Assembly (NCBI GenBank): GCA_027065385.1
Contig: JAMOOP010000130.1
Span: 20,028 to 84,027 of the forward strand
DNA from: Campylobacteraceae bacterium
Lineage (GTDB): Bacteria; Campylobacterota; Campylobacteria; Campylobacterales; Sulfurovaceae
Direction of reading: 5' to 3'
Length of the DNA stretch: 64,000 nt
Shown here: in pieces, positions 44,249-53,305 of the stretch
Position numbering within the stretch: position 1 is the first letter of the stretch
How the letters are laid out: every line of letters begins with the position of its first letter
Made by a program: the position numbers and the translations under genes
Notes under the pieces: generated by a model
The model's input: only the letters and a program-made list of their open reading frames with translations
Databases searched by the model: none
Told to the model about the DNA's origin: nothing

Positions 44249-44668
44249 TTAATTTCCTTTAAACATTTTAAATTTTTTCTTTCTTTCTGCAATAATTAGT
44301 TTTTTCACCTCTTTTTTACTTTTTAAAATTACACTTCTATTTCCTATGCTATATACTCTAAAAGAGCCTATTTTATCGCCAGTTTGATACCATCTTTTAT
44401 TAATAAATGCTTTATGGTTTAAGATAGCTGTTAGGTCATAAACCTCTTCTACTTTTACAACTGTAGGCTTTTGAACTTTTACCTCTTTTGGTGTTTCTAC
44501 AACCTCTTTTTCTATAGCAAATGGGTTAGGAGTATCATCTAATGTTGACAGACCAATTCCACCTCTCTCCTCTTTTATTTTTGCTACCATTTGAGTTATC
44601 TCTTGATGACTTAAAGAGGTTGAGAATAGAAATATTGGTAAGATAATTAATATATATAACTTTTTCAT
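44249..44668 (-). CDS. PilP/MshK-like periplasmic protein
   Basis: A 139-residue protein with a signal peptide (MKKLYILIILPIFLFS) and a short C-terminal beta domain: LTAILNHKAFINKRWYQTGDKIGSFRVYSI, NRSVILKS. The pattern, including the hydrophilic linker with Val/Lys/Pro, fits MshK/PilP pilotins that join the inner-membrane complex to the secretin. Its stop lies 1 base before the mshL ATG. Confidence 0.7.
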   Translation of the reverse strand: MKKLYILIILPIFLFSTSLSHQEITQMVAKIKEERGGIGLSTLDDTPNPFAIEKEVVETPKEVKVQKPTVVKVEEVYDLTAILNHKAFINKRWYQTGDKIGSFRVYSIGNRSVILKSKKEVKKLIIAERKKKFKMFKGN

Positions 44669-45312
44669 TAGTGATTAATCCCCCATACAGAAATATTAAT
44701 ATCAGCTATTGTTGTAGTTTTATTCTCATCTAGCCTTATATCACTCTGATATATATCGGTTACTAATATATTCTTCTCTAATCTATTCATAAACTTAGCT
44801 ATATTTTTATACTCACCAACGCAACCTACAGAAATCTCTAAAATATGTCCAAAACTACCATTACTATCAATATATTTATTATTAATATAATCTATTTTTA
44901 CCTCCTGCTTTTTAGCCTGTGCTGTTATACTATTTAAAAATATAGACCAACTCTCCTTATTAAATAGAAGTGGAGATAACTCTTCTAATTTAGCTGATAT
45001 AAAATTAATATCTTTATTTACTTTTTTTATATTTTTTTCTAATTTTAATATATCACCATCATACTTTTTTACATAATGGTCTCTATCTCCATTAAGAGTA
45101 ATAGATGCAAGATACTGCTTATTTTCTCTAATACTTTTATCAAGTCTCTTCTTCTCTTTTAACGAGTGGTCATATTTCTCTTCTGCATAAGGTAAAAAGA
45201 GTGTATATGATAGATAACCAATTACTACAGTTAACATCATAATAATCATCCACTTCTCATTCTCACTTTTATCTTTAAAAAAATTATCTAAACTATGTAA
45301 TATACTATTCAT
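44668..45312 (-). CDS. PilO/MshJ-like inner-membrane protein
   Basis: A 214-residue bitopic protein: one membrane helix (about 22-42), a coiled coil (45-110) and a C-terminal ferredoxin-like fold (SFGHILEISVGCVGEYKNIAKFMNRLEKNILVTDI), the usual PilO/MshJ design. It should form the alignment subcomplex with the PilM-PilN-like protein encoded just upstream. Start and stop overlap the neighbours by one base. Confidence 0.8.
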   Translation of the reverse strand: MNSILHSLDNFFKDKSENEKWMIIMMLTVVIGYLSYTLFLPYAEEKYDHSLKEKKRLDKSIRENKQYLASITLNGDRDHYVKKYDGDILKLEKNIKKVNKDINFISAKLEELSPLLFNKESWSIFLNSITAQAKKQEVKIDYINNKYIDSNGSFGHILEISVGCVGEYKNIAKFMNRLEKNILVTDIYQSDIRLDENKTTTIADINISVWGINH

Positions 45313-46847
45313 TATATAAAACTCACTTCCAAAATACCTCTATATAACAAATCCTCTTGGCTAATAGAAATTCGTTTTATATCAATACTTTTAATTTTGT
45401 CGAAATATTTTTTTGATATATACTTAATATATTTTGTTATCTTTTTATCATCATCACTAACAACAAAAAGAGTAAAAAAGTCTTCATTACTCTTCATCTC
45501 TTCTAATTTAACACCATACTCTATAAGGTCACGAGCAAATATATTTAAAAAATTAGATTTAAGATTATAATCTACCTTTTTATTGTGTATATAGGTTAGA
45601 GTTTTAGCTTTTCCCTCAAAAATATCTTTTAGCCCTTTTAACTCTTTCTTATTTTGATTTATAATTGCTCTTTTATCATTTAATATCTTTTTATATTTAG
45701 CAGTAGTAGCACTTAATCTTCTGTTTTGGGCATCTAATTTTAAATTATAAACATCTGCACTATAAGATACAAATAGATAGTATAAAGGCCAACCAAGTGC
45801 CACTAATGAAGTAACTACTGTACTAATAATAAATTGTCCACTAGCTCTTTTAGCAAAAACAGGAGGTCTAGGGGTGGGAGTTAAATTTACAAATTTATTT
45901 GGATTTTGAATATAATCGAGTCCAGATTGAACCATCATATATTGTAACTGGTCAACATACCACTCATCATTTTTTATATCAAAATTAAAATCTAAATTAA
46001 ATGTTGGAATTCCTAAATAGTTATATCCATAATCACCCAAACCAATAATTGGACTTTTAATTGAACCTAAAAAGAGTCTCTGAATAGTATCTATTCCATA
46101 AGCTCTTTTAGCATAAATAATAATATCATTTATCTGTAAGAATATTTCACTAAAAAGTTTCATAAGATTTTGTTGATATGATGAGTCTGTAGCCTTTAAA
46201 CCTTCAGCTTCAAGTGTTTCAAAAAACTCTTTTTCATCAACCCTCTCACCAATCATTGCACAATATTTTTCATATATTTGAGTAAGTGAAAACTCTAACG
46301 ATTTAGAGTATAAAAATTCTCCATCTTTATATATAGTAACAAAAGCATCACTCATTGTAAAATATATAAAACAGTGTGCCTCACTTGCTTCTAGCGTACC
46401 ACTTGTATATAGTGTTCTATATAATAGAGGAGCTGGAAGCAGAAGGTCAATATATGTAGTTTTATCTATAGTAGAAGCTATAGTCTCCTCTATAATTTCA
46501 GGCTCTGTTATAAAAAGATTATATACTCCACTACCTTCATCTGTAGATGCTTTTTGATGAGTAATTGTATATTCCTTTTCAGGGTCAAGCCCCAACTCAT
46601 CATAAGCTTTCATATAAATCATATCATCAAGTTCAGCCTCATTAATACTATATCCAAGGTCAAAAGATGCAATTATCATATCTCTATTTTGAATATAAGA
46701 TATAACAAAATTCTTAGTATTTAATGATAAATTCTCTATAGGTTTTAGTGTCTGATTTCTATATTCATAATTTTTCTGAAAATAAGCATCAACTGATATA
46801 ATTTTTTTAAATTTTTTTATTCTAGGGTCTATAATTTCTGTTGACAT
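45312..46847 (-). CDS. MshI-like PilM-PilN fusion protein
   Basis: A 511-residue protein. Residues 1-310 look like an actin-fold PilM domain (FVISYIQNRDMIIASFDLGYSINE, KSLEFSLTQIYEKYC, RLFLGSIKSPIIGLGDYGYNYLG). A single membrane helix follows (about 335-355), then a coiled coil and a PilN-like periplasmic domain (about 390-511). It is the first gene of the minus-strand operon; its promoter should lie in the 246-base gap upstream. The fusion is expected for MshI-type proteins. Confidence 0.78.
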   Translation of the reverse strand: MSTEIIDPRIKKFKKIISVDAYFQKNYEYRNQTLKPIENLSLNTKNFVISYIQNRDMIIASFDLGYSINEAELDDMIYMKAYDELGLDPEKEYTITHQKASTDEGSGVYNLFITEPEIIEETIASTIDKTTYIDLLLPAPLLYRTLYTSGTLEASEAHCFIYFTMSDAFVTIYKDGEFLYSKSLEFSLTQIYEKYCAMIGERVDEKEFFETLEAEGLKATDSSYQQNLMKLFSEIFLQINDIIIYAKRAYGIDTIQRLFLGSIKSPIIGLGDYGYNYLGIPTFNLDFNFDIKNDEWYVDQLQYMMVQSGLDYIQNPNKFVNLTPTPRPPVFAKRASGQFIISTVVTSLVALGWPLYYLFVSYSADVYNLKLDAQNRRLSATTAKYKKILNDKRAIINQNKKELKGLKDIFEGKAKTLTYIHNKKVDYNLKSNFLNIFARDLIEYGVKLEEMKSNEDFFTLFVVSDDDKKITKYIKYISKKYFDKIKSIDIKRISISQEDLLYRGILEVSFI

Positions 46848-47066
46848 AATTGTTTATTTTACCATTCCCTTATAATATTACTAATATCAATTATATTAAT
46901 TATAGGATTAATTTAAGCTTGTAAGTTTATCTTAAGGAGAATTATTCTGAAAAAAGAATATTAAAACAAACAGTTAGTGTTGTATTAAAATATTTTTTAA
47001 GATTTAGAAATATAAAAATTAAATAGAGTTAAAAACTGAAATATAAGATTTTTAACATTTTTTAGG

Positions 47067-47072
47067 TATAAT
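47067..47072 (+). promoter_or_regulatory. -10 element of the outer-membrane protein gene
   Basis: TATAAT preceded by GG, 21 bases before the ATG, with AAAAAAGGA between as the ribosome site. The rest of the 246-base gap (46848-47093) holds an AGAATTATTCT palindrome near 46939 but no coding frame I can support. Confidence 0.6.
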
Positions 47073-47093
47073 TAAACAAAAAAGGATTTTATT

Positions 47094-47684
47094 ATGATAA
47101 AAAAAGCTCTATTTATTTTAACTATTTTTTTTACAGTGGCTAATGCTGATTTAATTAGACCTATTATACAGTTTGGATTTAATAGTGGTGGTGATGAGTT
47201 AGTAACAGTTCAACATGATTATGCAAGTGATTATACAATTGATGCAGGTGATGGGATTAATTTAGAGGTTGGTATGGCAATAGATAATCCTATTAATAAT
47301 TTTGAAACACAACTTCTAATTGGATATAAATTTGATAGTGATAATGCCGATAATGGTGATATTACATGGGATATAATACCAATTTCTGCTCTAGCTTTTG
47401 TAAAAGCTCAAGGGTGGAAATTTGGTGGAGGGATTACTTACCATATTAGTCCATCATTAGAGGGTGATTTTAGTGGTGGAACTCGTATTAGAGATGAGTT
47501 CGATGATGCCTTAGGTGCTATTATACAGATACAATATGAACCTGTAGAGGCTTTTGCAATAGGTGTAAGAGGTACATTTATAGAGTATCAATTAAGAGAT
47601 AAACCTTCACAAAAAGCAAATGGAAATAGTATTGGATTAGTTGCTACATTTAAATTTGGTGGTAGTAGTCCTAGATATAGATAA
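47094..47684 (+). CDS. Small outer-membrane beta-barrel protein
   Basis: A 196-residue protein with a signal peptide (MIKKALFILTIFFTVANA) and alternating amphipathic strands: LIRPIIQFGFNSGGDEL, NFETQLLIGYKFDSD, WKFGGGITYHIS, AIGVRGTFIEYQL, ending in LVATFKFGGSSPRYR. It looks like an eight-stranded OmpW/OmpX-like barrel. Function unknown. Monocistronic, and its stop abuts the convergent mlaE stop. Confidence 0.75.
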   Translation: MIKKALFILTIFFTVANADLIRPIIQFGFNSGGDELVTVQHDYASDYTIDAGDGINLEVGMAIDNPINNFETQLLIGYKFDSDNADNGDITWDIIPISALAFVKAQGWKFGGGITYHISPSLEGDFSGGTRIRDEFDDALGAIIQIQYEPVEAFAIGVRGTFIEYQLRDKPSQKANGNSIGLVATFKFGGSSPRYR

Positions 47685-48476
47685 CTACCACTTAAGTATC
47701 ATAAATATAGTAGATAGGAAATAGTTTGCTATAAAGATAGTAATTGATGCTAAAACAACAGCTTTGGTTGTAGAAATCCCTACACCCTTAGCTCCTCCTG
47801 ATGTGTGATAACCTATATAAGCTCCAATTGAACCAATAAAATATCCAAATACTAAACCCTTAATAAGACCTGTTCCAATATCTGAAAATGTAAGTAGCTG
47901 TTTAATTGTATCAATATATCCAATAGGATTTAAATCTAACATTAACCATGAGATTAAAAATGCACTAAGGTTTGAGATAAAATCAAAAAATATAACTAAA
48001 AGTGGTAAAGAAATCATTGTAGCAATAACTCTTGGAATTATAAGATACTTTTTAGAGTCAACTGCTAGAGTCTCAATAGCATCTATCTGTTCAGTAACTC
48101 TCATAGTTCCAAGTTCGGCAGCCATAGATGATATTGCACGAGAGATAACCATTAAAGATGCAAATACAGGTCCTAACTCACGAGTAATAGAGATAAATAT
48201 AGTATATCCCATAAAACTCTCTGCTCCAAATTTACTAAACCCTTGATAGAGTTGAACAGCCTCTACCATACCAGTAAATAGAGCTGTTAAAAAGATAACT
48301 GCAATAGTTCCAACCCCAATAACTTCTAACTGTTCAAAAATCTGTTTAACTCTCCATGGTCGTCTTAAAGCTAGTGGTAAGAGACGCAGTTGAAATAGAA
48401 TAAACGTCCCAAACCTATCCATGCTTTTCATCATAGCTACAAAGGGAGTTCCAATAAATGCAAATATAGTTTCCAT
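47685..48476 (-). CDS. mlaE: MlaE-family ABC transporter permease
   Basis: The permease of the lipid-transport system that keeps outer-membrane asymmetry. It is 263 residues with five membrane helices and the family blocks MVEAVQLYQGFSKFGAESFMG, RELGPVFASLMVISRAISSMAAELGTMRVTEQIDAIETLAVD and PLLVIFFD. The partners MlaF (ATPase), MlaD and MlaC are not in the window next to it, so it is a solitary permease gene here. Confidence 0.92.
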   Translation of the reverse strand: METIFAFIGTPFVAMMKSMDRFGTFILFQLRLLPLALRRPWRVKQIFEQLEVIGVGTIAVIFLTALFTGMVEAVQLYQGFSKFGAESFMGYTIFISITRELGPVFASLMVISRAISSMAAELGTMRVTEQIDAIETLAVDSKKYLIIPRVIATMISLPLLVIFFDFISNLSAFLISWLMLDLNPIGYIDTIKQLLTFSDIGTGLIKGLVFGYFIGSIGAYIGYHTSGGAKGVGISTTKAVVLASITIFIANYFLSTIFMILKW

Positions 48477-48531
48477 ATAGTTCTTTTTAATTTTTTCTTT
48501 ATTTTATCTAAAAATTGGGTAAACTTAGATT

Positions 48532-48894
48532 ATGAAAATAGGAACAGATATAACAGTAGTTAGTAGAATTGAAAAATCTATAGAAAAGTTTGGAGATAAA
48601 TTTTTAAATAGATTTTTAAACCAAGATGAGAAAGAGATAGCTAAAAAAGTAGAAACTATTGCTGGGTTTTGGGCAGGAAAAGAGGCTGTAGCTAAGGCTT
48701 TAGGTTGTGGAATAGGTAAAGAGTTATCTTTTCATGATATTATTATATATAAAGATAAAAAAAATGCTCCACACTTTAAACTTACACCAAAAGCTCAAAA
48801 AAGTCATAAAATAATAGACTCTTCACTATCTATTGCCCATGATGGTGGATTTGCTATTGCTGTTGTAGTTTTAACAAATAACTTCATCTCTTAA
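48532..48894 (+). CDS. acpS: Holo-[acyl-carrier-protein] synthase
   Basis: Transfers 4'-phosphopantetheine from CoA to acyl carrier protein. The 120-residue protein has the metal-binding GTDITVV (Asp) and WAGKEAVAKALG (Glu/Lys) motifs. The last third ends with SLSIAHDGGFAIAVV. It is divergent from mlaE with a 55-base shared upstream region. A clear hairpin covers its stop codon. Confidence 0.95.
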   Translation: MKIGTDITVVSRIEKSIEKFGDKFLNRFLNQDEKEIAKKVETIAGFWAGKEAVAKALGCGIGKELSFHDIIIYKDKKNAPHFKLTPKAQKSHKIIDSSLSIAHDGGFAIAVVVLTNNFIS

Positions 48895-48907
48895 AAAAGA
48901 TGAAGTT
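48880..48907. terminator. Hairpin terminator after acpS
   Basis: A perfect 10-bp stem (AACTTCATCT and its complement) with an 8-base loop that contains the acpS TAA. It lies between convergent genes and is followed by T-rich sequence. Confidence 0.75.
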
Positions 48908-48921
48908 TATAATAAATAATT

Positions 48922-49587
48922 CTATTTTTTTATTTCAGCTACAACTGCACCTCTAAATTCACCTAATTTAAATCCTGTAGCTAAATCGTGTGGATATTGA
49001 GTATGGTTCATTTTAGCTATTTTAGGAGATATTTGATTACTATCACCATGACATAAAAGACAAGCTTGTTTTGTTTTTAATGGCTTATATACTCTATACG
49101 AGCCACCCATATCAACAGCAACTGGTTTACCATCATTTACTGCTTGCAGTCTATACATAACCTCTTTATCTGTACTATCTGGTTTATTTTTAGAGTTACG
49201 ATATTTTAAAGCAGTTCTTCTTATTTTTACATCTTGAGTTACCTTATTATACTCATCTGTCATATCCATTGCCATAGATGAACATGCACCCATTGCTGTT
49301 ACACTAGTTTTATCTTGCTTTAATGCACTTTTAAGTGTCGGTTTCAATGTTCCCATAAAACCTTTAATATGCAACATTCCTTGCTCTATAACAATAGGTT
49401 TACTGACATAATTTACACTTGTTGTACTTGTGGAACTAGATACTGGTGGTTTACTATCTACAACTCTCTTTGCAACTGCTACTGCTGTGTGAACCTCTTC
49501 CTTTGGTGCAGGTGCTTGTGACTCTGGGGAATTACATGCACCAAAAAGTAAAGGTAGCAAAGCTAAAGAATAAAATTTATTTTTCAT
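48922..49587 (-). CDS. Tll0287-like haem lipoprotein (DUF3365)
   Basis: A 221-residue lipoprotein: signal with lipobox FGAC at about residue 17, a Pro/Ser/Thr-rich linker and a DUF3365/Tll0287-like domain (about 70-221). It holds one c-type haem site, CLLCH (about 177-181), and the family pattern RRTALKYRNSKNKPDSTDKE. Such domains are redox or ligand sensors or electron carriers in the periplasm. TAGGAG precedes the ATG. Confidence 0.85.
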   Translation of the reverse strand: MKNKFYSLALLPLLFGACNSPESQAPAPKEEVHTAVAVAKRVVDSKPPVSSSTSTTSVNYVSKPIVIEQGMLHIKGFMGTLKPTLKSALKQDKTSVTAMGACSSMAMDMTDEYNKVTQDVKIRRTALKYRNSKNKPDSTDKEVMYRLQAVNDGKPVAVDMGGSYRVYKPLKTKQACLLCHGDSNQISPKIAKMNHTQYPHDLATGFKLGEFRGAVVAEIKK

Positions 49588-49621
49588 TGTTTCTCCTAAA
49601 TAAAATATATTAGAAGTATAA

Positions 49622-50593
49622 CTATTTTGATAGAACCATTAGCTTAATTTTATTCTTAACTTTTACACCAATCTTGATACGGTCTCTATAAACTCTCTTA
49701 TTTGCATGATAAATTATTTTTCCATTTTTAACTTTTACTTTTTTCCAACCATGATTAGAGATAAAAATATCAGCACTTTTTATACTCTTATCATTAAGAG
49801 TTACCTCTACAGTTTTTACTATTTTATTTTTTGGAAATGATAATGGTTTTTTAAAATGAACACCACAAAGCTCTTTAAAATATAGATATAGTTTAAAATC
49901 TTTTGAATTACTTCCCACAACAGCACTTCTATCTATATCATAAGCATTAGAACAACTACCATTTACTGCACCCATATTCTGATTAAATACTGCCTCAAAA
50001 CCATAACTATTTACAATTTTTTCAACTCTGTTATCATATTCACCATAAGGATATACAAAAAGTTTAGGCTGATAGTTTAAATGTTTTTTCATAAAAGCTA
50101 AACCCTTATCCATATCTGCTTTTATTTGAGCATTACTCATTCTTCCAAAGTGACCGTGTCCATAGCTATGAAACTCAACAGAGCCATATTTTACTATCTC
50201 TTTTAACTGTTTCCATGAGACATAGTCTCTATATTTTTCTTGTGTATATTTTACAGCAATAAATAGTGTAAATGGGTAACCATACTGTTTAAATATAGGC
50301 AGACCATTTGTATAAAAACTTTTAAAGCCATCATCAATACTAAAAGCTACCCACTTATCGGGAACTTTCTCTCCTGCTTGAATTTTCTTTACAATATTAA
50401 TTAATGGAACAACTTTATAGTTATGTTTTTTAAGATAGTTAAACTCTTTTTTTAGTGTATGTGTAGATATATTTGTTGTAGGGTACCGATTATCATCAAA
50501 ACGGTGATAGACAAAGATGTGTCCATCAGCCAATAACAGATAAGGAGACAAAAGCAGGAGGAGTTTTAAAAGTAAGAATTTAGCCTTTGTCAT
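49622..50593 (-). CDS. Exported polysaccharide deacetylase
   Basis: A 323-residue NodB-fold deacetylase with a signal peptide. Metal and catalytic residues: FSIDDGFKSFY (Asp-Asp), EFHSYGHGHFG (two His) and FVYPYGEYD. HIFVYHRFDDNRYP marks the N-terminal family block. A C-terminal ~70-residue beta-like domain (KTVEVTLNDKSIKSADIF) follows. It may deacetylate peptidoglycan or exopolysaccharide. It lies 5 bases after ftsZ and is probably co-transcribed. Confidence 0.88.
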   Translation of the reverse strand: MTKAKFLLLKLLLLLSPYLLLADGHIFVYHRFDDNRYPTTNISTHTLKKEFNYLKKHNYKVVPLINIVKKIQAGEKVPDKWVAFSIDDGFKSFYTNGLPIFKQYGYPFTLFIAVKYTQEKYRDYVSWKQLKEIVKYGSVEFHSYGHGHFGRMSNAQIKADMDKGLAFMKKHLNYQPKLFVYPYGEYDNRVEKIVNSYGFEAVFNQNMGAVNGSCSNAYDIDRSAVVGSNSKDFKLYLYFKELCGVHFKKPLSFPKNKIVKTVEVTLNDKSIKSADIFISNHGWKKVKVKNGKIIYHANKRVYRDRIKIGVKVKNKIKLMVLSK

Positions 50594-50598
50594 CTATA

Positions 50599-51858
50599 TT
50601 AATCCATCTGCTTTCTTAAAAAAGTAGGAGTATCTAAATAGTCATCTCCACTATTACTATAATCTCCACCAACAACTCTAGCTCTATTTAAATATGTTCC
50701 TTGAACAGGTTTTTTTAGTTCTGGCTTTTTATGAATATTTGCATTATGTTGGTTATGTTGATGCGAATGTTGAGCCTGATGCTGATGGTGTGATGAGTGA
50801 TGCTGATGTGAATGATGAGACTGCTGACTAGGTGTATTTCTTTGGTCATTTTGATGTCTAGTATCAACTTCCAAATCAGATGGGTCTTCAAAACCTGTAG
50901 CAATAATAGTAAGTTTTACCTCATCAAGAGGGAAATCTTCACTTGTTGTTGTACCAAAGATAATATTTGCATCTTCATCAGCATTCTCTTCAACTATATC
51001 CATAGCCTCTGAAATTTCAGCTAAAGGATAATCTGGGTGAATATGGAAATGAACCAAGATACCCATAGCACCATCAATAGATAAGTTATCAAGAAGTGGA
51101 GACTCAATAGCAGTTTTTGCTGCATCATAAGCTGCACTACTCCCTTGTGACTCACCAACACCCATAAGTGCCAATCCTCTATGGCTCATAACTGTTTTCA
51201 CATCGGCAAAGTCAAGGTTAATATCATTAGCTCCATGAGATAAAATTACATTTGAAATTCCACTTACAGCTTGTGATAATACATTATCAACCAATCTAAA
51301 GCTATCTCTCATTCCAAGATTTTTTTCAACTATAGATAAGAGTCTCTCATTTGGAACTACAATAATAGAGTCACTCTCTTTTTTGAGCTCCTCTAAACCC
51401 TCTTTGGCTAATCTTTTTCTTTTTCTACCCTCAAAGGCAAATGGACTAGTAACTATAGATACAGTCAAAGCCCCTATCTCTTTGGCAGCTTGAGCAATAA
51501 CTGGAGCTGCTCCTGTTCCTGTTCCACCACCAAGTCCAGCTGAAATAAATACTAAATCAGCACCATTTAACATAGTTTTAATATTATCATAGCTCTCTTC
51601 AGCTGCAGCTTTTCCAACTTCTGGCTTCATTCCTGCACCAAGACCTTTAGTTACATTCATACCAAGTTGCATTTTATATGGTGCTAATGACGCATCAAGT
51701 GCTTGTGCATCAGTATTTGCTACAAGTAAATCAATTCCACTTACACCCTCATTTATCATGTGGTTAATCATATTTCCACCACCACCACCAACACCAATGG
51801 CTTTAATCTTTGCTCCGTGAACTCCAGAGTGTGCTTCTGTTATGTTAAATTCTTCCAT
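50599..51858 (-). CDS. ftsZ: Cell division protein FtsZ, histidine-rich linker
   Basis: The tubulin-like GTPase that builds the division ring. The nucleotide-binding motifs GVGGGGGNMINHM, the tubulin signature GGGTGTGAAPVIA and the T7 loop (NLDFADVKTVM) are complete. The C-terminal linker (about residues 335-375) has 13 His in 29 residues, mixed with Gln, Ser and Asn, which is unusual. It ends with the conserved C-terminal peptide DTPTFLRKQMD for partner binding. TAAGGAGG lies upstream of the ATG. ftsA is 49 bases upstream on the same strand. Confidence 0.96.
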   Translation of the reverse strand: MEEFNITEAHSGVHGAKIKAIGVGGGGGNMINHMINEGVSGIDLLVANTDAQALDASLAPYKMQLGMNVTKGLGAGMKPEVGKAAAEESYDNIKTMLNGADLVFISAGLGGGTGTGAAPVIAQAAKEIGALTVSIVTSPFAFEGRKRKRLAKEGLEELKKESDSIIVVPNERLLSIVEKNLGMRDSFRLVDNVLSQAVSGISNVILSHGANDINLDFADVKTVMSHRGLALMGVGESQGSSAAYDAAKTAIESPLLDNLSIDGAMGILVHFHIHPDYPLAEISEAMDIVEENADEDANIIFGTTTSEDFPLDEVKLTIIATGFEDPSDLEVDTRHQNDQRNTPSQQSHHSHQHHSSHHQHQAQHSHQHNQHNANIHKKPELKKPVQGTYLNRARVVGGDYSNSGDDYLDTPTFLRKQMD

Positions 51859-51907
51859 CTTTTCCTCCTTACCTACTCTATTTAATCTGTTTTATTACTT
51901 TATCTGT

Positions 51908-53287
51908 TTAAAATATCTTTTTTGCCCACTCTACAAAACTGTGCATTGGGTTACTATTATCTTTTACGGGTTCTCTACTAAGGTCAGCAAATAGGTCATT
52001 TTCTGATTTATTTGAAAATGATGGTTGTGAAACCGAAATCTTTGGTTTTAAATCAGAAGATGAACCATGAATTGCTATATCTCTTAATGACTCTTTAGGT
52101 ATATATTCTTTAGAGTGCAACATCTGTTTATGTCGTTCTAGTTCATATTCCGTATTATATCCTGCTTCATATAATAAAAGACCAATAGCAGTGGAATATT
52201 CTACAGATAATAGCTCATTTGATGCCTTATAAATATATTGAGGTTCACCTATTCTAATTGGGATATTTGGCATAAGAGCTTGTGCTAACTCTCTAGTTCC
52301 TTCTATATGGGTCATTCCACCTGTTAGCATTATACCAGCACCTATCTGATTTTTAAGTCCACTACTTGCTATTGAGTTGGCTAAAATTGTAATTGCTTCT
52401 TCCATTCTACTATGAATTATACTATGAACTATATCCATTGAGACAATATTTAAATTATGTTCATCTCCAATAATCGGCAGTTCAATATTTTCATTAAATC
52501 CTGTATCTAATAGGCTACCTTTAGAAATTTTTAACTCTTCAGCCACATCAAGTGGAGTGTGAAGAGCAATTGATAAATCATTTGTAATATGGTTTGAACC
52601 AACTGCTAAAAAATCATTATACTGTATGGCATTTCCTACATGGATAACTAAATTACTCGTATGTCCACCCAAATCAATAACAGCTATACCTCTCTCTTTA
52701 TCATCTTCATTTATTACAGCTATAGCAGAGGCATAACCACTTAAAACTACTTTTCCTATCTCAATTCCAGCTGCATTTACTGCTTTTTTAAGGTTCTCTA
52801 AACTGGATTTAGCCGTCATTATAATATGAGTATCAACCTCCATACGACTAGCATTCATTCCGTAAGGGTCTTCTATATAGTCTTGGTCATCAATTTTAAA
52901 TTTAAAAGGTAATACATGTAAGATTTCAAATTCATTTGGTATATTTGCATTATATAATGCTGTTTGCATTACACGGTTAATTTCATTTATAGATATATCA
53001 TTATTTGGGATATTTACAACGCCTGTTGAGTTTATACTTTTGGTGTATGCACCTGAAATTGATATTGTAGCAGTTGTAATATTTAGACCAGATACCCGTT
53101 TTGCATCATCTACAGCCTTTTTAATAGACCTAGATGCAAGTTCAATATTAGTAATAGTACCTTTTTTGATACCTTGAGATTTAGCAATACCGTGACCACT
53201 AATCTCAACCCTACCATCTTGTTTTCTCCCAATAATTGCACATATTTTTGTAGAGCCTATATCAATGGCTAAGATGAGTGTACTCAA
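51908..53287 (-). CDS. ftsA: Cell division protein FtsA
   Basis: Actin-like protein that ties FtsZ to the membrane and recruits later division proteins. LAIDIGSTKICAIIG (ATP-binding phosphate 1), GIAVIDLGGHTSNL (phosphate 2) and GAGIMLTGGMTHIEG (adenosine motif) are present, as is a C-terminal amphipathic helix (HSFVEWAKKIF) for membrane binding. I prefer the TTG at 53287, 6 bases after AAGGA, over the TTG at 53293 that touches it. It lies 18 bases after the PpiD-like gene and before ftsZ. Confidence 0.95.
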   Translation of the reverse strand: MSTLILAIDIGSTKICAIIGRKQDGRVEISGHGIAKSQGIKKGTITNIELASRSIKKAVDDAKRVSGLNITTATISISGAYTKSINSTGVVNIPNNDISINEINRVMQTALYNANIPNEFEILHVLPFKFKIDDQDYIEDPYGMNASRMEVDTHIIMTAKSSLENLKKAVNAAGIEIGKVVLSGYASAIAVINEDDKERGIAVIDLGGHTSNLVIHVGNAIQYNDFLAVGSNHITNDLSIALHTPLDVAEELKISKGSLLDTGFNENIELPIIGDEHNLNIVSMDIVHSIIHSRMEEAITILANSIASSGLKNQIGAGIMLTGGMTHIEGTRELAQALMPNIPIRIGEPQYIYKASNELLSVEYSTAIGLLLYEAGYNTEYELERHKQMLHSKEYIPKESLRDIAIHGSSSDLKPKISVSQPSFSNKSENDLFADLSREPVKDNSNPMHSFVEWAKKIF

Positions 53288-53305
53288 ATTCAATCCTTGG
53301 TTTTA

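Noticed and set aside
46848-47093. Small gene in the gap before the outer-membrane protein
   Set aside because: AAGGAG near 46934 is not followed by a suitable start codon and long frame.
50735-50832. CRISPR-like or tandem DNA repeat
   Set aside because: The repetitive CAT/CAC/CAG/CAA pattern is coding low-complexity sequence within ftsZ, without spaced repeats.
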